DNA from: Bin87 sp965220505
Lineage (GTDB): Bacteria > Chloroflexota > Dehalococcoidia > Lucifugimonadales > UBA3495
Reading direction: 5' to 3'
Assembly: GCA_965220505.1 (NCBI GenBank)
Contig: CBDCQE010000001.1
Span: 372,001 to 436,000 of the forward strand
Length of the DNA stretch: 64,000 nt
A program made the position numbers and the translations under genes. The notes under the pieces are model-generated. The model was given only the letters and a program-made list of their open reading frames with translations. It was not told where the DNA came from and searched no databases. This document shows, in pieces, positions 17,590 to 26,849 of this stretch; position 1 is the first letter of the stretch; the number at the start of each line of letters is the position of its first letter.

Positions 17590-18936
17590 CTAATTGTCCG
17601 CGCCTCCTGGCGACGGTACAGGCGTTCCGGCTTCCGTGCCGATCCATCTTCGGCGCGTGCTTGCCGGCGGGTTAGGCCGCGTGGCGAACAGAAAAGCCAC
17701 AGCGCTAACGACGTATAACGGCGTGAACACGGCAAGCACCCAGTAGTAACTGCCCGTCCGGTCGAATACCAATCCGGACGCGTAAGGCGAAATGAACATC
17801 CCCACGTTCATGAACAGGCTCATGAACCCCATCAGGGTCGCGAATCGGGCACGCCCGTAATAGTCTGACAACATCAGCCAGTTCACCGACGTGATCCCTT
17901 CAACGATGGCTATACCCACCACGAACAGAAGCAAGCCGATCACACCGGGCCCGACCCACAAACCGCCCATACCGACGGCTCCAATGACCATTCCAATGGC
18001 GAGCAGGACGTTGCCACGGAACTTCCCCGACGTGACGCCCATGATGAACCGCAGAGGGATTCCCAGGAAGAACATGGCCGCGACCCAGGCCGCGGCTTCG
18101 TTCTCGGAGATGCCTCGCAGGGTCATGATCGGAAACACGTGCACCAGCATCCCGTTGGTCACGGATACGCGCAGGATTGCGCCCACCATGATCAGCCAAT
18201 AGGTGCGCGTGGCGATCGCCTGGCGAAACGAAAAACTGACGTCGCCGGAACTTCGGTTGCCGCGCCCTCCTGAGCCGGTTGCACCACCGGTGTCCGCGGG
18301 GGCGTCTCCATCGGGCAACAGGCCCATGTCCTCGGGACGGCTGCGAATGAAAAACGCCGCCGGCAGAGTCGCGGCTACGATGAAAACGCCGGTCCAGAAG
18401 AGCGTGTCCCGCCATCCGATTTGTTGAATACCCAGATTCAGGAGGAGAACCACAAACGCGCCGCCGCCGGCGAACGCCGTCATGAGGGTCGACATGGCCA
18501 CTGAGCGCCGGCGTATGAACCATTGATTGACGGCCGCCATCAAGGTCTGGCCGAACCCCGCGCTTTTTCCCAGCGATATGATGCCTGAAAACAGGACGAG
18601 GAGTTCCCAGTAACTGTCTGCCCGCGAAAGCAGGATGGTTCCGATTCCGGCCATCAAGCCGCCGGCCAGAATCATCGGCCGTGCGCCATACCGGTCAACG
18701 GCCCAGCCGACCAGGGGTCCTCCGGCACTGCCTTCAGCCCGCGCGAGGCTGAACACCAACGACATCTGCGCGGAGGTTAGACCTAATTCGGTCCGGATGG
18801 GTACAAAAAATCTCGGGAACCCCTGGGATATGGACCCGTTCCCGAACATGCCTAATAATGAGGAAACGACGACAACCCACCATCCATAAAAGATACGGGG
18901 TTGTCGTCGTCCGATGTCGGTTTCAGTTTCTGTCAC
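17590..18936 (-). CDS. MFS transporter, paralogue of the gene at 4842
   Basis: 448 residues with about 12 membrane segments. RIFYGWWVVVVSSLLGMFGN, GWAVDRYGARPMILAGGLMA (TM2-TM3 motif), AVNQWFIRRRSVAMSTLMTA and the loop RSRPEDMGLLPDGDAPADTG show the same OxlT/monocarboxylate-like subgroup as 4842-6155. Start is a GTG at 18936 without an obvious ribosome site, so the true start is uncertain. Probably an inner-membrane carrier for an organic acid, possibly for substrates of the neighbouring hydroxylase; that link is only positional. Confidence 0.85.
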   Translation of the reverse strand: MTETETDIGRRQPRIFYGWWVVVVSSLLGMFGNGSISQGFPRFFVPIRTELGLTSAQMSLVFSLARAEGSAGGPLVGWAVDRYGARPMILAGGLMAGIGTILLSRADSYWELLVLFSGIISLGKSAGFGQTLMAAVNQWFIRRRSVAMSTLMTAFAGGGAFVVLLLNLGIQQIGWRDTLFWTGVFIVAATLPAAFFIRSRPEDMGLLPDGDAPADTGGATGSGGRGNRSSGDVSFSFRQAIATRTYWLIMVGAILRVSVTNGMLVHVFPIMTLRGISENEAAAWVAAMFFLGIPLRFIMGVTSGKFRGNVLLAIGMVIGAVGMGGLWVGPGVIGLLLFVVGIAIVEGITSVNWLMLSDYYGRARFATLMGFMSLFMNVGMFISPYASGLVFDRTGSYYWVLAVFTPLYVVSAVAFLFATRPNPPASTRRRWIGTEAGTPVPSPGGADN

Positions 18937-19017
18937 GTCACAGATTTATGATTGTGCGTTCGGAGCTCACGTTAACCAGAGCCAAATGTTATTCAACCTC
19001 CGGTATCCGCGTGCTTC

Positions 19018-19371
19018 TTACCCATCGGGAAGGAACCATGGCTGTGCGGCTGCTTCGTCAGGCCACAGGAATTCGAACCCATTTCGCAGCGCATTCTGAC
19101 GATCCAGGTCTTCCCGGTCGCCGATGTGGTAATAGGCTTCGGCGTCGAACCCAGATTTAACGTCTGACAGCAAGTGCTTGGCGACTGCGAAGTCCACGCT
19201 GATGTCGTGCTCTTCCCACATGGACCGCTGGCTACTGGGCGGTCGATCGGAACAACTCCCGATCAGGAAACCCTTGTCCTGGACGATCTTAACCATCTCC
19301 ATGGTCAGTGGTCCCGGCGGGTCTCCCACTTCCAGCGTGCCGTCGATGTCAAAGCTGATGAGAATAGCCAT
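19018..19371 (-). CDS. Small HAD-like protein
   Basis: 117 residues from the ATG at 19371; AGGAGG lies 3 nt before it, which sets this start over longer in-frame options. HAD motif I is clear in ISFDIDGTLEVG. FLIGSCSDRPPSSQ can be motif II, and HIGDREDLDRQNALRNGFEF resembles motif IV. Motif III Lys and any cap domain are missing or minimal, so it is shorter than typical HAD phosphatases (about 200 residues). A minimal phosphatase or a non-catalytic HAD protein are both possible. Confidence 0.7.
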   Translation of the reverse strand: MAILISFDIDGTLEVGDPPGPLTMEMVKIVQDKGFLIGSCSDRPPSSQRSMWEEHDISVDFAVAKHLLSDVKSGFDAEAYYHIGDREDLDRQNALRNGFEFLWPDEAAAQPWFLPDG

Positions 19372-19414
19372 GTGCCTCCTCTTGTGATCTCCACGATGCC
19401 CAAACCCGAAAATT

Positions 19415-19436
19415 GGGCGACCCCGTAAGGTCGCCC
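19415..19436 (-). terminator. Intrinsic terminator of the thiolase/DUF35 operon
   Basis: Read on the minus strand: GGGCGACC, TTACGG, GGTCGCCC, then AATTTTC. An 8-bp GC stem with a 6-nt loop and short U tract, 37 bp after the thiolase stop. Confidence 0.75.
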
Positions 19437-19472
19437 TGAGCGACGATGTTACCCAAAGCCGAAAGGTGCGAT

Positions 19473-20804
19473 CTAATCCGGCGTAGCGCTCCAAACCGTG
19501 AAATTACCGCCCAAGGGCATGGGCCCTCCGGACACGGCTATCTCCGGCTTGACTCCGGTCAACGACCGTGCGCCGGCCCGTCCCTGAATTTGCTGAATGC
19601 AGTCGGTGTGCATCCAGAACCGGCTGCGACCGCTGCCGATGTTGCCACCGCTGGCCAGAATGGGGTTCGGCCCCTCGATGCTGATATCCGTCTGGTAGAA
19701 ATCGAGCGCGTCGCCGGGCTGCATCCCGCGATAGCGCAGACCCTCGATGTGGAACTGGTGGAACTGGGCGAACCCGTCGTACATGTTCTCGAACGAGAGA
19801 TCGTCGGCGGTGATGCCGGCCCCCTCGTAAATCTTCCTCCCGGTAGTGGCGGTTTCGGTTTCCACCTCGTCAAGGGTCGGGGTGATACTGCGGGCGACGC
19901 CCCGGCTGGAGGCGTGGTTCAGGATGTACACGGGCTTTTGCGCCATATCCTGGGCGCGATCCGCGGTGGTGAACAGGTAGGCCGCCGCAACCATGATAGG
20001 AATATCGTTGTCGAACAGGTTCGCCGGCTTGGCGATCCAGCGCGAGGACAGGTAGTCCTCGGGGGTCAACTGTTCGGGCCGGTGCTGCGCCCAGTAGCCT
20101 TCTGGGAAGAGCAAACCGTTGCGCCTCGAGTTCTGCATGAAAGGCGCCATCATGTCATGGTGCTTGCCGTACTTGGTGCAATATTGCGCGAACTGCAGGG
20201 CGGTGCCGTAACAGCCGGGAGCGCCCCACAGGGTGCGGCCCGGGCTGATGGCGAAGGTGCCGGGAACCTCGTCGGCAGCGCTGATGCCCCCGTGGTTATA
20301 GCGGCCTTCCAGGTTGTGCCAGCCTTTCAGCACGAGACAGTTGCTGGCGAGGCCGTCCCCAACGGCCTGCGCGGCAACCACAATTGCGGCGGACATGCAG
20401 CCGGGCGCGTACATTGTGAACTTGACGTTGGTCAGTTCCGGCATATTCTTCAGGAGCCATTCCGCGCTGAGTTGTCCTACGCCATCCAGAGGATCGTCAG
20501 TGGGATTGAAGGCGTTGACCACGTCCATGGGCACGGGTTGATCCGCCGGCCAATGCGCCCCCGTGGTGGTAACCGGCACCAGGACCAGGCCGTCAACCTG
20601 GTCCGGTGGAACGCCGGCATCGGCTATCGCGGTGCGCAAAGCCTGGATGCTCAAGGCTCCCACCGACGTTTCGGCCCTGCCATCCCAACGGCGTGCGGTG
20701 GGAGAGTGTCCAATACCCACGGCGGCTACCTTGCCCCGGTGTTCCCAAATTCCCAAGCCTTCGGTGGAGCGATACATAGATTCGGGAGCCATCTGGGTGG
20801 TCAT
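19473..20804 (-). CDS. Thiolase-family protein (lipid-transfer/SCP2-type)
   Basis: 443 residues from the ATG at 20804, with AAGGAG about 8 nt upstream; the longer in-frame start lacks a ribosome site. VAAVGIGHSPTARRWDGRAE, LRTAIADAGVPPDQVDGLVL, and MYAPGCMSAAIVVAAQAVGD with the nucleophile Cys fit the SCP2/lipid-transfer thiolases. NIGSGRSRFWMHTDCIQQIQ and SGGPMPLGGNFTVW form the C-terminal active-site region, lacking the canonical HPxGxSG. Its partner is the DUF35 protein upstream. In steroid degradation, Ltp2-type thiolases with DUF35 partners act as retro-aldolases, so a C-C lyase role on CoA esters is as likely as thiolysis. Confidence 0.8.
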   Translation of the reverse strand: MTTQMAPESMYRSTEGLGIWEHRGKVAAVGIGHSPTARRWDGRAETSVGALSIQALRTAIADAGVPPDQVDGLVLVPVTTTGAHWPADQPVPMDVVNAFNPTDDPLDGVGQLSAEWLLKNMPELTNVKFTMYAPGCMSAAIVVAAQAVGDGLASNCLVLKGWHNLEGRYNHGGISAADEVPGTFAISPGRTLWGAPGCYGTALQFAQYCTKYGKHHDMMAPFMQNSRRNGLLFPEGYWAQHRPEQLTPEDYLSSRWIAKPANLFDNDIPIMVAAAYLFTTADRAQDMAQKPVYILNHASSRGVARSITPTLDEVETETATTGRKIYEGAGITADDLSFENMYDGFAQFHQFHIEGLRYRGMQPGDALDFYQTDISIEGPNPILASGGNIGSGRSRFWMHTDCIQQIQGRAGARSLTGVKPEIAVSGGPMPLGGNFTVWSATPD

Positions 20805-20888
20805 AACAAACTCCTTGAGAATGCCGCGGCAATCCCGACGCAAAGGTCGGGCCGCCTAGTTTTGTTTGGTGGAACGGTTTCGGGGGCG

Positions 20889-21299
20889 TCAGGACACAAT
20901 TTCCCATTCCGGGACTTTTTGGCCGTTGGCCGTGGCTTCAAATATCACCCGCACGCTGGCGCCCACCGGGACTTCATCCGGCGCGGTTCCCGGCAGATGT
21001 GAATACATCAATATGCCGGGGTCCTCGTCCAGCATGATGACTGCCAAGTTGAAAGGGATGTCCTCTTTGAGGCTCGCCACCGGGCAGTCATACACTACGC
21101 AGTAGTTGTAGATTTTGCCTCGGCCGCTCATTTCCCTCCATTCCAAGTCTTCGGGCGAACAGCCTAATTCGGAGGCGGTCCGGGGCGGAAAGTACAAACG
21201 ATCAGATCCCTTGAGAGCCTGGACTACAAGTCGTCCTTCGTTAGCGGCCTCGAAGAATGGCCTGGTCAAATCGTCGGGTACCACACCCTGCTTAACCAT
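20889..21299 (-). CDS. DUF35/OB-fold acyl-CoA-associated protein with degenerate zinc ribbon
   Basis: 136 residues from the ATG at 21299 with GAGGAG upstream. The N-terminal helix LTRPFFEAANEGRLVVQALK, the ribbon region LYFPPRTASELGCSPEDLEW, and the OB-fold GRGKIYNYCVVYDC...SHLPGTAPDEVPVGASVRVI follow the DUF35 layout. The rubredoxin-like zinc ribbon normally has CxxC twice; here only one Cys remains in the knuckle, so zinc binding is probably lost. DUF35 proteins form complexes with the adjacent thiolase and help bind acyl-CoA. It is upstream of the thiolase in the same operon. Confidence 0.82.
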   Translation of the reverse strand: MVKQGVVPDDLTRPFFEAANEGRLVVQALKGSDRLYFPPRTASELGCSPEDLEWREMSGRGKIYNYCVVYDCPVASLKEDIPFNLAVIMLDEDPGILMYSHLPGTAPDEVPVGASVRVIFEATANGQKVPEWEIVS

Positions 21300-21549
21300 A
21301 TTTCTCCTCACACGATGCAGATTTCCCCGCGCTGAAGCCGGGAAACCGATCAAACAGATGGGAATTTCGTACGGCAAAGAATATGCGGCAATCGCGCGCG
21401 ATGTCAAGCAGAGCGCCTCGCTTCGCGTTCTTCCCAACGCCAGCCCGGCGGAGCGCGATAGGCTACTTAAATCCGCACTAGGTCCGACGCTTCACCATGA
21501 CCTGACCCTGATGTCGCCGCCATGAGGCTGACGACCAACGTTGGCCAAA

Positions 21550-23394
21550 TCAGGGACGCACAGTAGTGGTCACCAAGCCCGGATTGGGAGGAATCGTGAC
21601 CCCAGGCGGGACTACGACCGCAAACTTGACCGGGAAACTGATCACGCCGCGCTCCGTCTTGGCATGTGGTGAGATTTCCTGTACTTGAGCTTCTAACTCG
21701 ACATTGGGTAAAGCTGCCACCGTCACCGACCCGGGTGTGCCGACCTCGATGCGCTCCACATTGTTGGCTTCTACCAAACCTTGGATGGAGATGTTCGTCG
21801 GGTCGACTAGCTGGATCACTCGAGCGTCCACGGTAATGACATCGCCTTCTTTCACGGTCACCAGCCGTACCATGCCCGAGAAAGGCGCACGCAGGTACGA
21901 GTCTTCCAGGTCTTCCACAATCTCGTCGTAATCGGATTTCGCTTCGTTGAGATTGGCTCGCGCCAACGCGACCGCTGCGGCATCCGGCCCGGCAGCGAGT
22001 TCGTCTCTGGCCTCGCCGGCGGTAACGATTTGTTGGTTCAGATCTGCGAGCACTGCCTGGTCGATACCCTCTTCGAGCCGGGCCAATTTTGACTCAGCCG
22101 CTTCAAGCGTGAGACGAGCGCTTGTTGCACCGGCTTCCAAACTCGCGAGTTTCAGTTGATCGATCCCCTGCTCCAACTCAGTCAAGTCTCGCTCCGCTCG
22201 TTCAAGCGTTTCGCGTGCAACCAGCACATTGGCTTCGAGACGGTCCAATTCAGTTTGGTCAGGTCCAACCAATTCTTCGCGCAATTGCCGGTTCAGTCTT
22301 TCCAGCTCCAACGTCAGCCTGGCGACGGTGGCCTGGGCACCGGTACGATCGAACTCTTTGGGCCCCGCCTCCAAATCGGTCAGTTCTGTCCGCCAGAATT
22401 CAACATCTCTCCTGGCTGAGTCCACCGTGGCCTGCAGGGCTTCAAACTTCACCACGTCAAAATTCCGGCCGTCATCCAGGCTTGGAAACTGTCCTTCAAT
22501 CACCATCACGTGAAACTCATCAAACGCGTCCTCTGCTGTTTCCAGATTGGACTCCGCATCGGCCAATCGCACCCGCGCCATTGCCAAACTCTGGGCGTGG
22601 TCAACGTCGAAGTCTCGCAGCACATCCTGCGCTTGGTCCAGGTCATGTTGGACCTTGGCTATCTGAGTTTCGAGCGTGGCAACCGCTTCGTTGTGCAGGG
22701 GAAGAAAATCCGTGACCGCGTCTTGGGCGTCGTTCAATTTTGCACGCGCTTCCGAACGTCGCGCCAACGCAGCGGCAAAGCTTTCCCCGTGCATGTCGGC
22801 GAAATCGGAAACGGCGTCTTCTGCCTGGTCCAGTGCAAACTTGGCGTCAGCAACCGCTTTGCGCCCGGCGCCAAGATCGACGTCATACTGGAGGAGGTAA
22901 TCCTCCAGCTCGTCCTCGGCCATCTGCAATCGCAACTCCGCCTTGGTGAGGTTGCCCTCCGACTGCGCTCGGATCAGCGGGTCCGATGACTCCAGGCCTA
23001 GTACCCGGTCCAGTTCGTCCTGAAGTTTATCGATTTGGTAGAGGCCCTGCGACTCGGCGTACCGCAAATCTCGGATGGTTTCAGAATCTACAGTAGCCAG
23101 CACGTCTCCGGAGGAGACCATGTCACCGACGGCTACGTTCACTTCTCCCACCTCACCGGAAATTTCGAACGCCAAGTCCGCGGTTTCCCCAAAGACCAAC
23201 TGGCTGGGCACGTCGAATCCTCGGGCTTCGACTGGGGTGGACGCACGCGCCGCAGGCCCCCGGGGCGGCCCGGCAGTTTCGTCGGAAGACTGCCCGCACG
23301 CGGCGAAAACCAGCGCAAACGCTCCCAGCGCCAACATCGAGGAGATCGCCCGGCGGCGGGCCAATGACCGGGAACAACGTCTGATCAAATGCAA
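21550..23394 (-). CDS. HlyD/RND periplasmic-adaptor-like lipoprotein with very long coiled coil
   Basis: 614 residues. The start is a TTG at 23394 with GGAGGT 6 nt upstream. An N-terminal signal ends in a lipobox LVFAAC (about residues 28-33), so it is predicted to be lipid-anchored. A biotinyl-lipoyl half-motif follows (ISGEVGEVNVAVGDMVSSGD), then about 350 residues of heptad-rich helix (QDELDRV, EDELEDYLL, QIAKVQHDLDQAQDVLRDFD, and more), then the second lipoyl half (YLRAPFSGMVRLVTVKEGDV) and a beta-barrel domain. The hairpin is much longer than in AcrA (about 100 residues). It lies just downstream of the RND pump gene. Confidence 0.85.
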   Translation of the reverse strand: MHLIRRCSRSLARRRAISSMLALGAFALVFAACGQSSDETAGPPRGPAARASTPVEARGFDVPSQLVFGETADLAFEISGEVGEVNVAVGDMVSSGDVLATVDSETIRDLRYAESQGLYQIDKLQDELDRVLGLESSDPLIRAQSEGNLTKAELRLQMAEDELEDYLLQYDVDLGAGRKAVADAKFALDQAEDAVSDFADMHGESFAAALARRSEARAKLNDAQDAVTDFLPLHNEAVATLETQIAKVQHDLDQAQDVLRDFDVDHAQSLAMARVRLADAESNLETAEDAFDEFHVMVIEGQFPSLDDGRNFDVVKFEALQATVDSARRDVEFWRTELTDLEAGPKEFDRTGAQATVARLTLELERLNRQLREELVGPDQTELDRLEANVLVARETLERAERDLTELEQGIDQLKLASLEAGATSARLTLEAAESKLARLEEGIDQAVLADLNQQIVTAGEARDELAAGPDAAAVALARANLNEAKSDYDEIVEDLEDSYLRAPFSGMVRLVTVKEGDVITVDARVIQLVDPTNISIQGLVEANNVERIEVGTPGSVTVAALPNVELEAQVQEISPHAKTERGVISFPVKFAVVVPPGVTIPPNPGLVTTTVRP

Positions 23395-23439
23395 TGGATT
23401 ACCTCCACGGGCAGCGTTGGCTTCTGGATGGAGATGCGC

Positions 23440-26400
23440 TTACGACCCATCCGCCTGGGCAACGGGTCGACGCGTCAATCGTCGGACCGCGGACGACCAG
23501 GCTCTCGGTATGGCGTCGTGCAACAGCATGTAGGTCACCGGCACTGCGACCAGCGTGAGGAATGTCGAGCTGATCAGACCGCCGATTACCACCGTGGCCA
23601 ATTCCGCGCCTACCAATCCACTGGTATCGCTGAACGCCAGGGGGAACAGGGCGAGTATGGTGGTAAAAGCGGTCATCAAGATTGGGCGCAGTCGTGTGCG
23701 GCCCGCAAGGATCATGGCGTCAAGGGCTCCAAGTCCCTGTGACCGCAGTTGAGCAACAAAAGTAATCAGCACAATGGCGTTAGTCACCACGATCCCGATG
23801 AGGAATAGGAATCCCATTAACGCCGGCAAACTCAAAGCGCGCCCAGTGATGGTCAATGCGATCAGCGCTCCCACCACCGCCAGCGGCATGCTCAGGACCA
23901 CAATGAAAGGGTCGCGAAGGGAACCGAGGGTCGCCACCATAACCAGGTATACCAGGGCGAGGCCGATCATCATGGCCAGGTACACGTTGGTGAACTGCTC
24001 CTGGATATCGCTGGCGAAACCTCCCTGGCGGATCTCCACTCCGGCCGGCAGATCTGAGTTCTCGATGATTTGATCGATGCGTGCGCTGATGGCTTGCGGA
24101 TCGTTGCCCAGGAATTCTCCCGTGATCGTAACGGAACGGTCACCGTCGTAATGGGTGACGAGTGACGGTCCCACAGTGGTCCTGGCGTCGGCAATCGAAC
24201 CGAGGGAGGCCGTGCCCAAGGGGCCGACGATGGTCAGGTTCTGCAGCTCCGCCAGCTCGTCGACGCGATCCGCCGGGCCGCGCACCACCACGTCGTAGGT
24301 ATCCCCGAGGAGGCTGACGTTGGCCGCGTCAACGCCGTACACCCAGGTTCGAACCTGTCCTGCGACTGCGGCGGCGGTGAGTCCGTAGCGCCTCGCTTCG
24401 GAGGCGTCGACCTCGAACGTCAACTCTTCGCTTTCGTCGCTCAAGTTTGTCTTCAGGTTGACGACGCCTTCCAATGGTCGGATGCGATTGACCAGATCCT
24501 GTGCCACCCGACGCACCCGACTGAAGTCGCTACCTGTAACCGCTATTTCAATGCCGGCCTGTGGGGGTCCCGCCGAGTCAACGAACAACTGAACTTCGAC
24601 ATCATCCTTCTGCGGTAGCTCCGCACGCAACTGCTTGTCGAAATCCGCCGGAGCCGTGTCCGATAGCGCGATAAAAAACCCGGCCACGTCGTATCCACTC
24701 TCACCCAGTCCGGGGCCGAAATCCTGGCTGGTTGAACCCAAAGTGGCCTGGAATGAAGTAATTTCCCCAGTGTCCACGTAACGGTCGAGGATGGCTTCGA
24801 CTTCCCTGACTTCACGATGGATCGCCGTTGGCCCGGTATTTTCGGGCATGGTGATGTCTATCCTCATGGACTCCGCTTCGCCTGAAGAAAACAACGTGAT
24901 CGGCAGCACGGCGATCAGCGGTAGTGTGGCGCCCACCGCCCCGATACAGCCCAGTACGGTTAGGAGCGGATGCCTGAGTGCCCAGGTCAATATCGGAGTG
25001 TAAATGCGCTGCAACCAAGTGTCTCGCGAAACGGAATCGTCTTCGTCCGCCATATCTCCGGCGCGGAGCAGCAACGAGGCAAGTACGGGTACGGCCGTCA
25101 GCGCAATGAACGTCGACGCCAGCAGTGAGGTACACACGGTCTGTGCGAACGGAAGAAAGAACTCGCCTACAATTCCGGGAATGAATCCCAAAGGAAGGAA
25201 TACCGCCACGGTGGTCAGAGTAGAAGCTAGAATAGCGGGTCCGACTTCGCGTGTGCCGCGGATCGCTGCGGTCAATCCCGGGTCGTCACCCAACGGCGTC
25301 AGGCGATACGCGGTGAATTCCGGACCCTGCATCGGGTAACGAGTGGCTCCGGCCTGAACATGGCGGTAGATGTTTTCCAGGACGACGATGCTGTCATCGA
25401 CGATGCGCCCGACGGCAATCGCCAAGCCGGCCAGGCTCATAAAATTGAGCGTCCAATCCATCGCCGCCATGACCAGTATGGTGGTCATGATGCTGAGCGG
25501 TATAGAAATCGCGATGATCACCGTGGGTCGGAGGGTTTGCAATATTCCCCTGATCACAGTCGGCCGCAGTTGGAGCAGGAAAAGGAAGATGGCGACTACC
25601 GCGATGACAAAGCCCAACCCGCCCTGGCCCACCACATTGGTGAGTTGCTCTTCAAGCTCGGGCCCATCGTTATAGAGGACATCGACACGCACGTCAGGCG
25701 GAAGCTCCAGGCTGTGGATGATGCCCAGCAACTCCCTGGTCACGTCAATCGTGTTCCCGTCTGGCAACTGCAACACTTGAAGTGAGATGCTGGGATGGCC
25801 GTTTGTGCGCGACACCGTGGCGGCCCTGGGAGTGTCCAACTGAACCGTGGCTACGTCGGACAGCATGATCGGGGTGCCGCCGTCTTCGTTTGCAGGCGCG
25901 CCCACTGAGTTGAAGGTAGCGCGCCGATAATCGACTGGCAGATCGCGTATGGAATCGAGGTCGCCGTAACCACGGTAGGTGCGCACGCCAAACGAGCGGT
26001 CGCCGTTATCCAAAGAGCCTGCGTTGAGGTCAACCGAATTCCCGGATACCGCATTTACGACATCCTGGATAGCGAGCCCGTGTTCGTCGCTGCGGGACGG
26101 GTCAACTATCACCGAAACGCGCTCTTCGACTCCGCCCTCCACGTTCACGTCATATACGCCGTCAACAGCTTCGAGGCGCGGGAGAATTTCGTCGTCCACG
26201 ATACGCTGCAGTGCCGGAATGTCTCGTTCCCCGCTGACGCTCAGCCACATGATGGGGAAAATATCCGAGGTCAACCGCAGGACGAACGGGTCACCGGCCT
26301 CTTCACGCAACTGCAAGCCGTTCACCCGGCTGCGGATTTCTTCCTCCACCGATTCCACGTCCGCGCCGGCCGTAAAATTCGCTGTCACCAGCGACATGTT

Positions 26401-26661
26401 GGGAGTGGAAATTGACGTGGTCTTCTCCAAGTCCGGCAGGCCGGAGATCGCGTCTTCCACCTTCGCGGTCACGTCCGTGGCGACGGTGTTGGGGTCTCCC
26501 TGCTGATAAGAGGTAGCCACGTAAATGATCGAGAAGCTGATTTCAGGGAAGAGTTCCTGCTGGATCTGACTGTACGAAAATACTCCGGCACCCAAAAGCA
26601 GAATCATTGCCATAATGGTTACCGGCTTGCGGCGGAGGGCTAACGAAGTCAGGAAAGTCAA
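23440..26661 (-). CDS. RND family efflux pump (AcrB/SwrC-like)
   Basis: 1073 residues, the full RND length with two homologous halves. N-terminus MTFLTSLALRRKPVTIMAMI; TM4 carries the proton-relay pair in AVGRIVDDSIVVLENIYRHV; FIPGIVGEFFLPFAQTVCTS is the conserved TM6 region; TM10 is LIGIVVTNAIVLITFVAQLR. The AcrB Lys940 position is Thr, as I recall for SwrC-like pumps of monoderm bacteria. It exports lipophilic compounds by proton motive force. The operon is pump then adaptor, and no TolC-like gene is near. Upstream 26662-26849 holds the divergent start of an oxidoreductase gene. Confidence 0.92.
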   Translation of the reverse strand: MTFLTSLALRRKPVTIMAMILLLGAGVFSYSQIQQELFPEISFSIIYVATSYQQGDPNTVATDVTAKVEDAISGLPDLEKTTSISTPNMSLVTANFTAGADVESVEEEIRSRVNGLQLREEAGDPFVLRLTSDIFPIMWLSVSGERDIPALQRIVDDEILPRLEAVDGVYDVNVEGGVEERVSVIVDPSRSDEHGLAIQDVVNAVSGNSVDLNAGSLDNGDRSFGVRTYRGYGDLDSIRDLPVDYRRATFNSVGAPANEDGGTPIMLSDVATVQLDTPRAATVSRTNGHPSISLQVLQLPDGNTIDVTRELLGIIHSLELPPDVRVDVLYNDGPELEEQLTNVVGQGGLGFVIAVVAIFLFLLQLRPTVIRGILQTLRPTVIIAISIPLSIMTTILVMAAMDWTLNFMSLAGLAIAVGRIVDDSIVVLENIYRHVQAGATRYPMQGPEFTAYRLTPLGDDPGLTAAIRGTREVGPAILASTLTTVAVFLPLGFIPGIVGEFFLPFAQTVCTSLLASTFIALTAVPVLASLLLRAGDMADEDDSVSRDTWLQRIYTPILTWALRHPLLTVLGCIGAVGATLPLIAVLPITLFSSGEAESMRIDITMPENTGPTAIHREVREVEAILDRYVDTGEITSFQATLGSTSQDFGPGLGESGYDVAGFFIALSDTAPADFDKQLRAELPQKDDVEVQLFVDSAGPPQAGIEIAVTGSDFSRVRRVAQDLVNRIRPLEGVVNLKTNLSDESEELTFEVDASEARRYGLTAAAVAGQVRTWVYGVDAANVSLLGDTYDVVVRGPADRVDELAELQNLTIVGPLGTASLGSIADARTTVGPSLVTHYDGDRSVTITGEFLGNDPQAISARIDQIIENSDLPAGVEIRQGGFASDIQEQFTNVYLAMMIGLALVYLVMVATLGSLRDPFIVVLSMPLAVVGALIALTITGRALSLPALMGFLFLIGIVVTNAIVLITFVAQLRSQGLGALDAMILAGRTRLRPILMTAFTTILALFPLAFSDTSGLVGAELATVVIGGLISSTFLTLVAVPVTYMLLHDAIPRAWSSAVRRLTRRPVAQADGS

Positions 26662-26849
26662 AATCGCTCCGCGGACGAACAGGTGAAATTATGCGCCGTC
26701 CGCTACGAGGGTCGGAGGATCGGCGCATGATGCCGGCCTAGAATCATACCAGACGCGTTCCTGAGTTACGGTGCAAACTAACCCGGCGCCGTTGCCCAGC
26801 GTTCCCCCCGTGTGTACACTTCCGGAAGTTTTGATTCGAGGAGCGCGAC

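Noticed and set aside
19055..19080. GGAATTCGAACCC resembling a tRNA T-arm
   Set aside because: It lies inside the HAD-like coding frame (NGFEF) and no acceptor, D- or anticodon arm can be folded around it.
19446..21002. 518-codon plus-strand open frame opposite the thiolase
   Set aside because: The minus-strand frame has thiolase and DUF35 signatures; the plus translation shows none.
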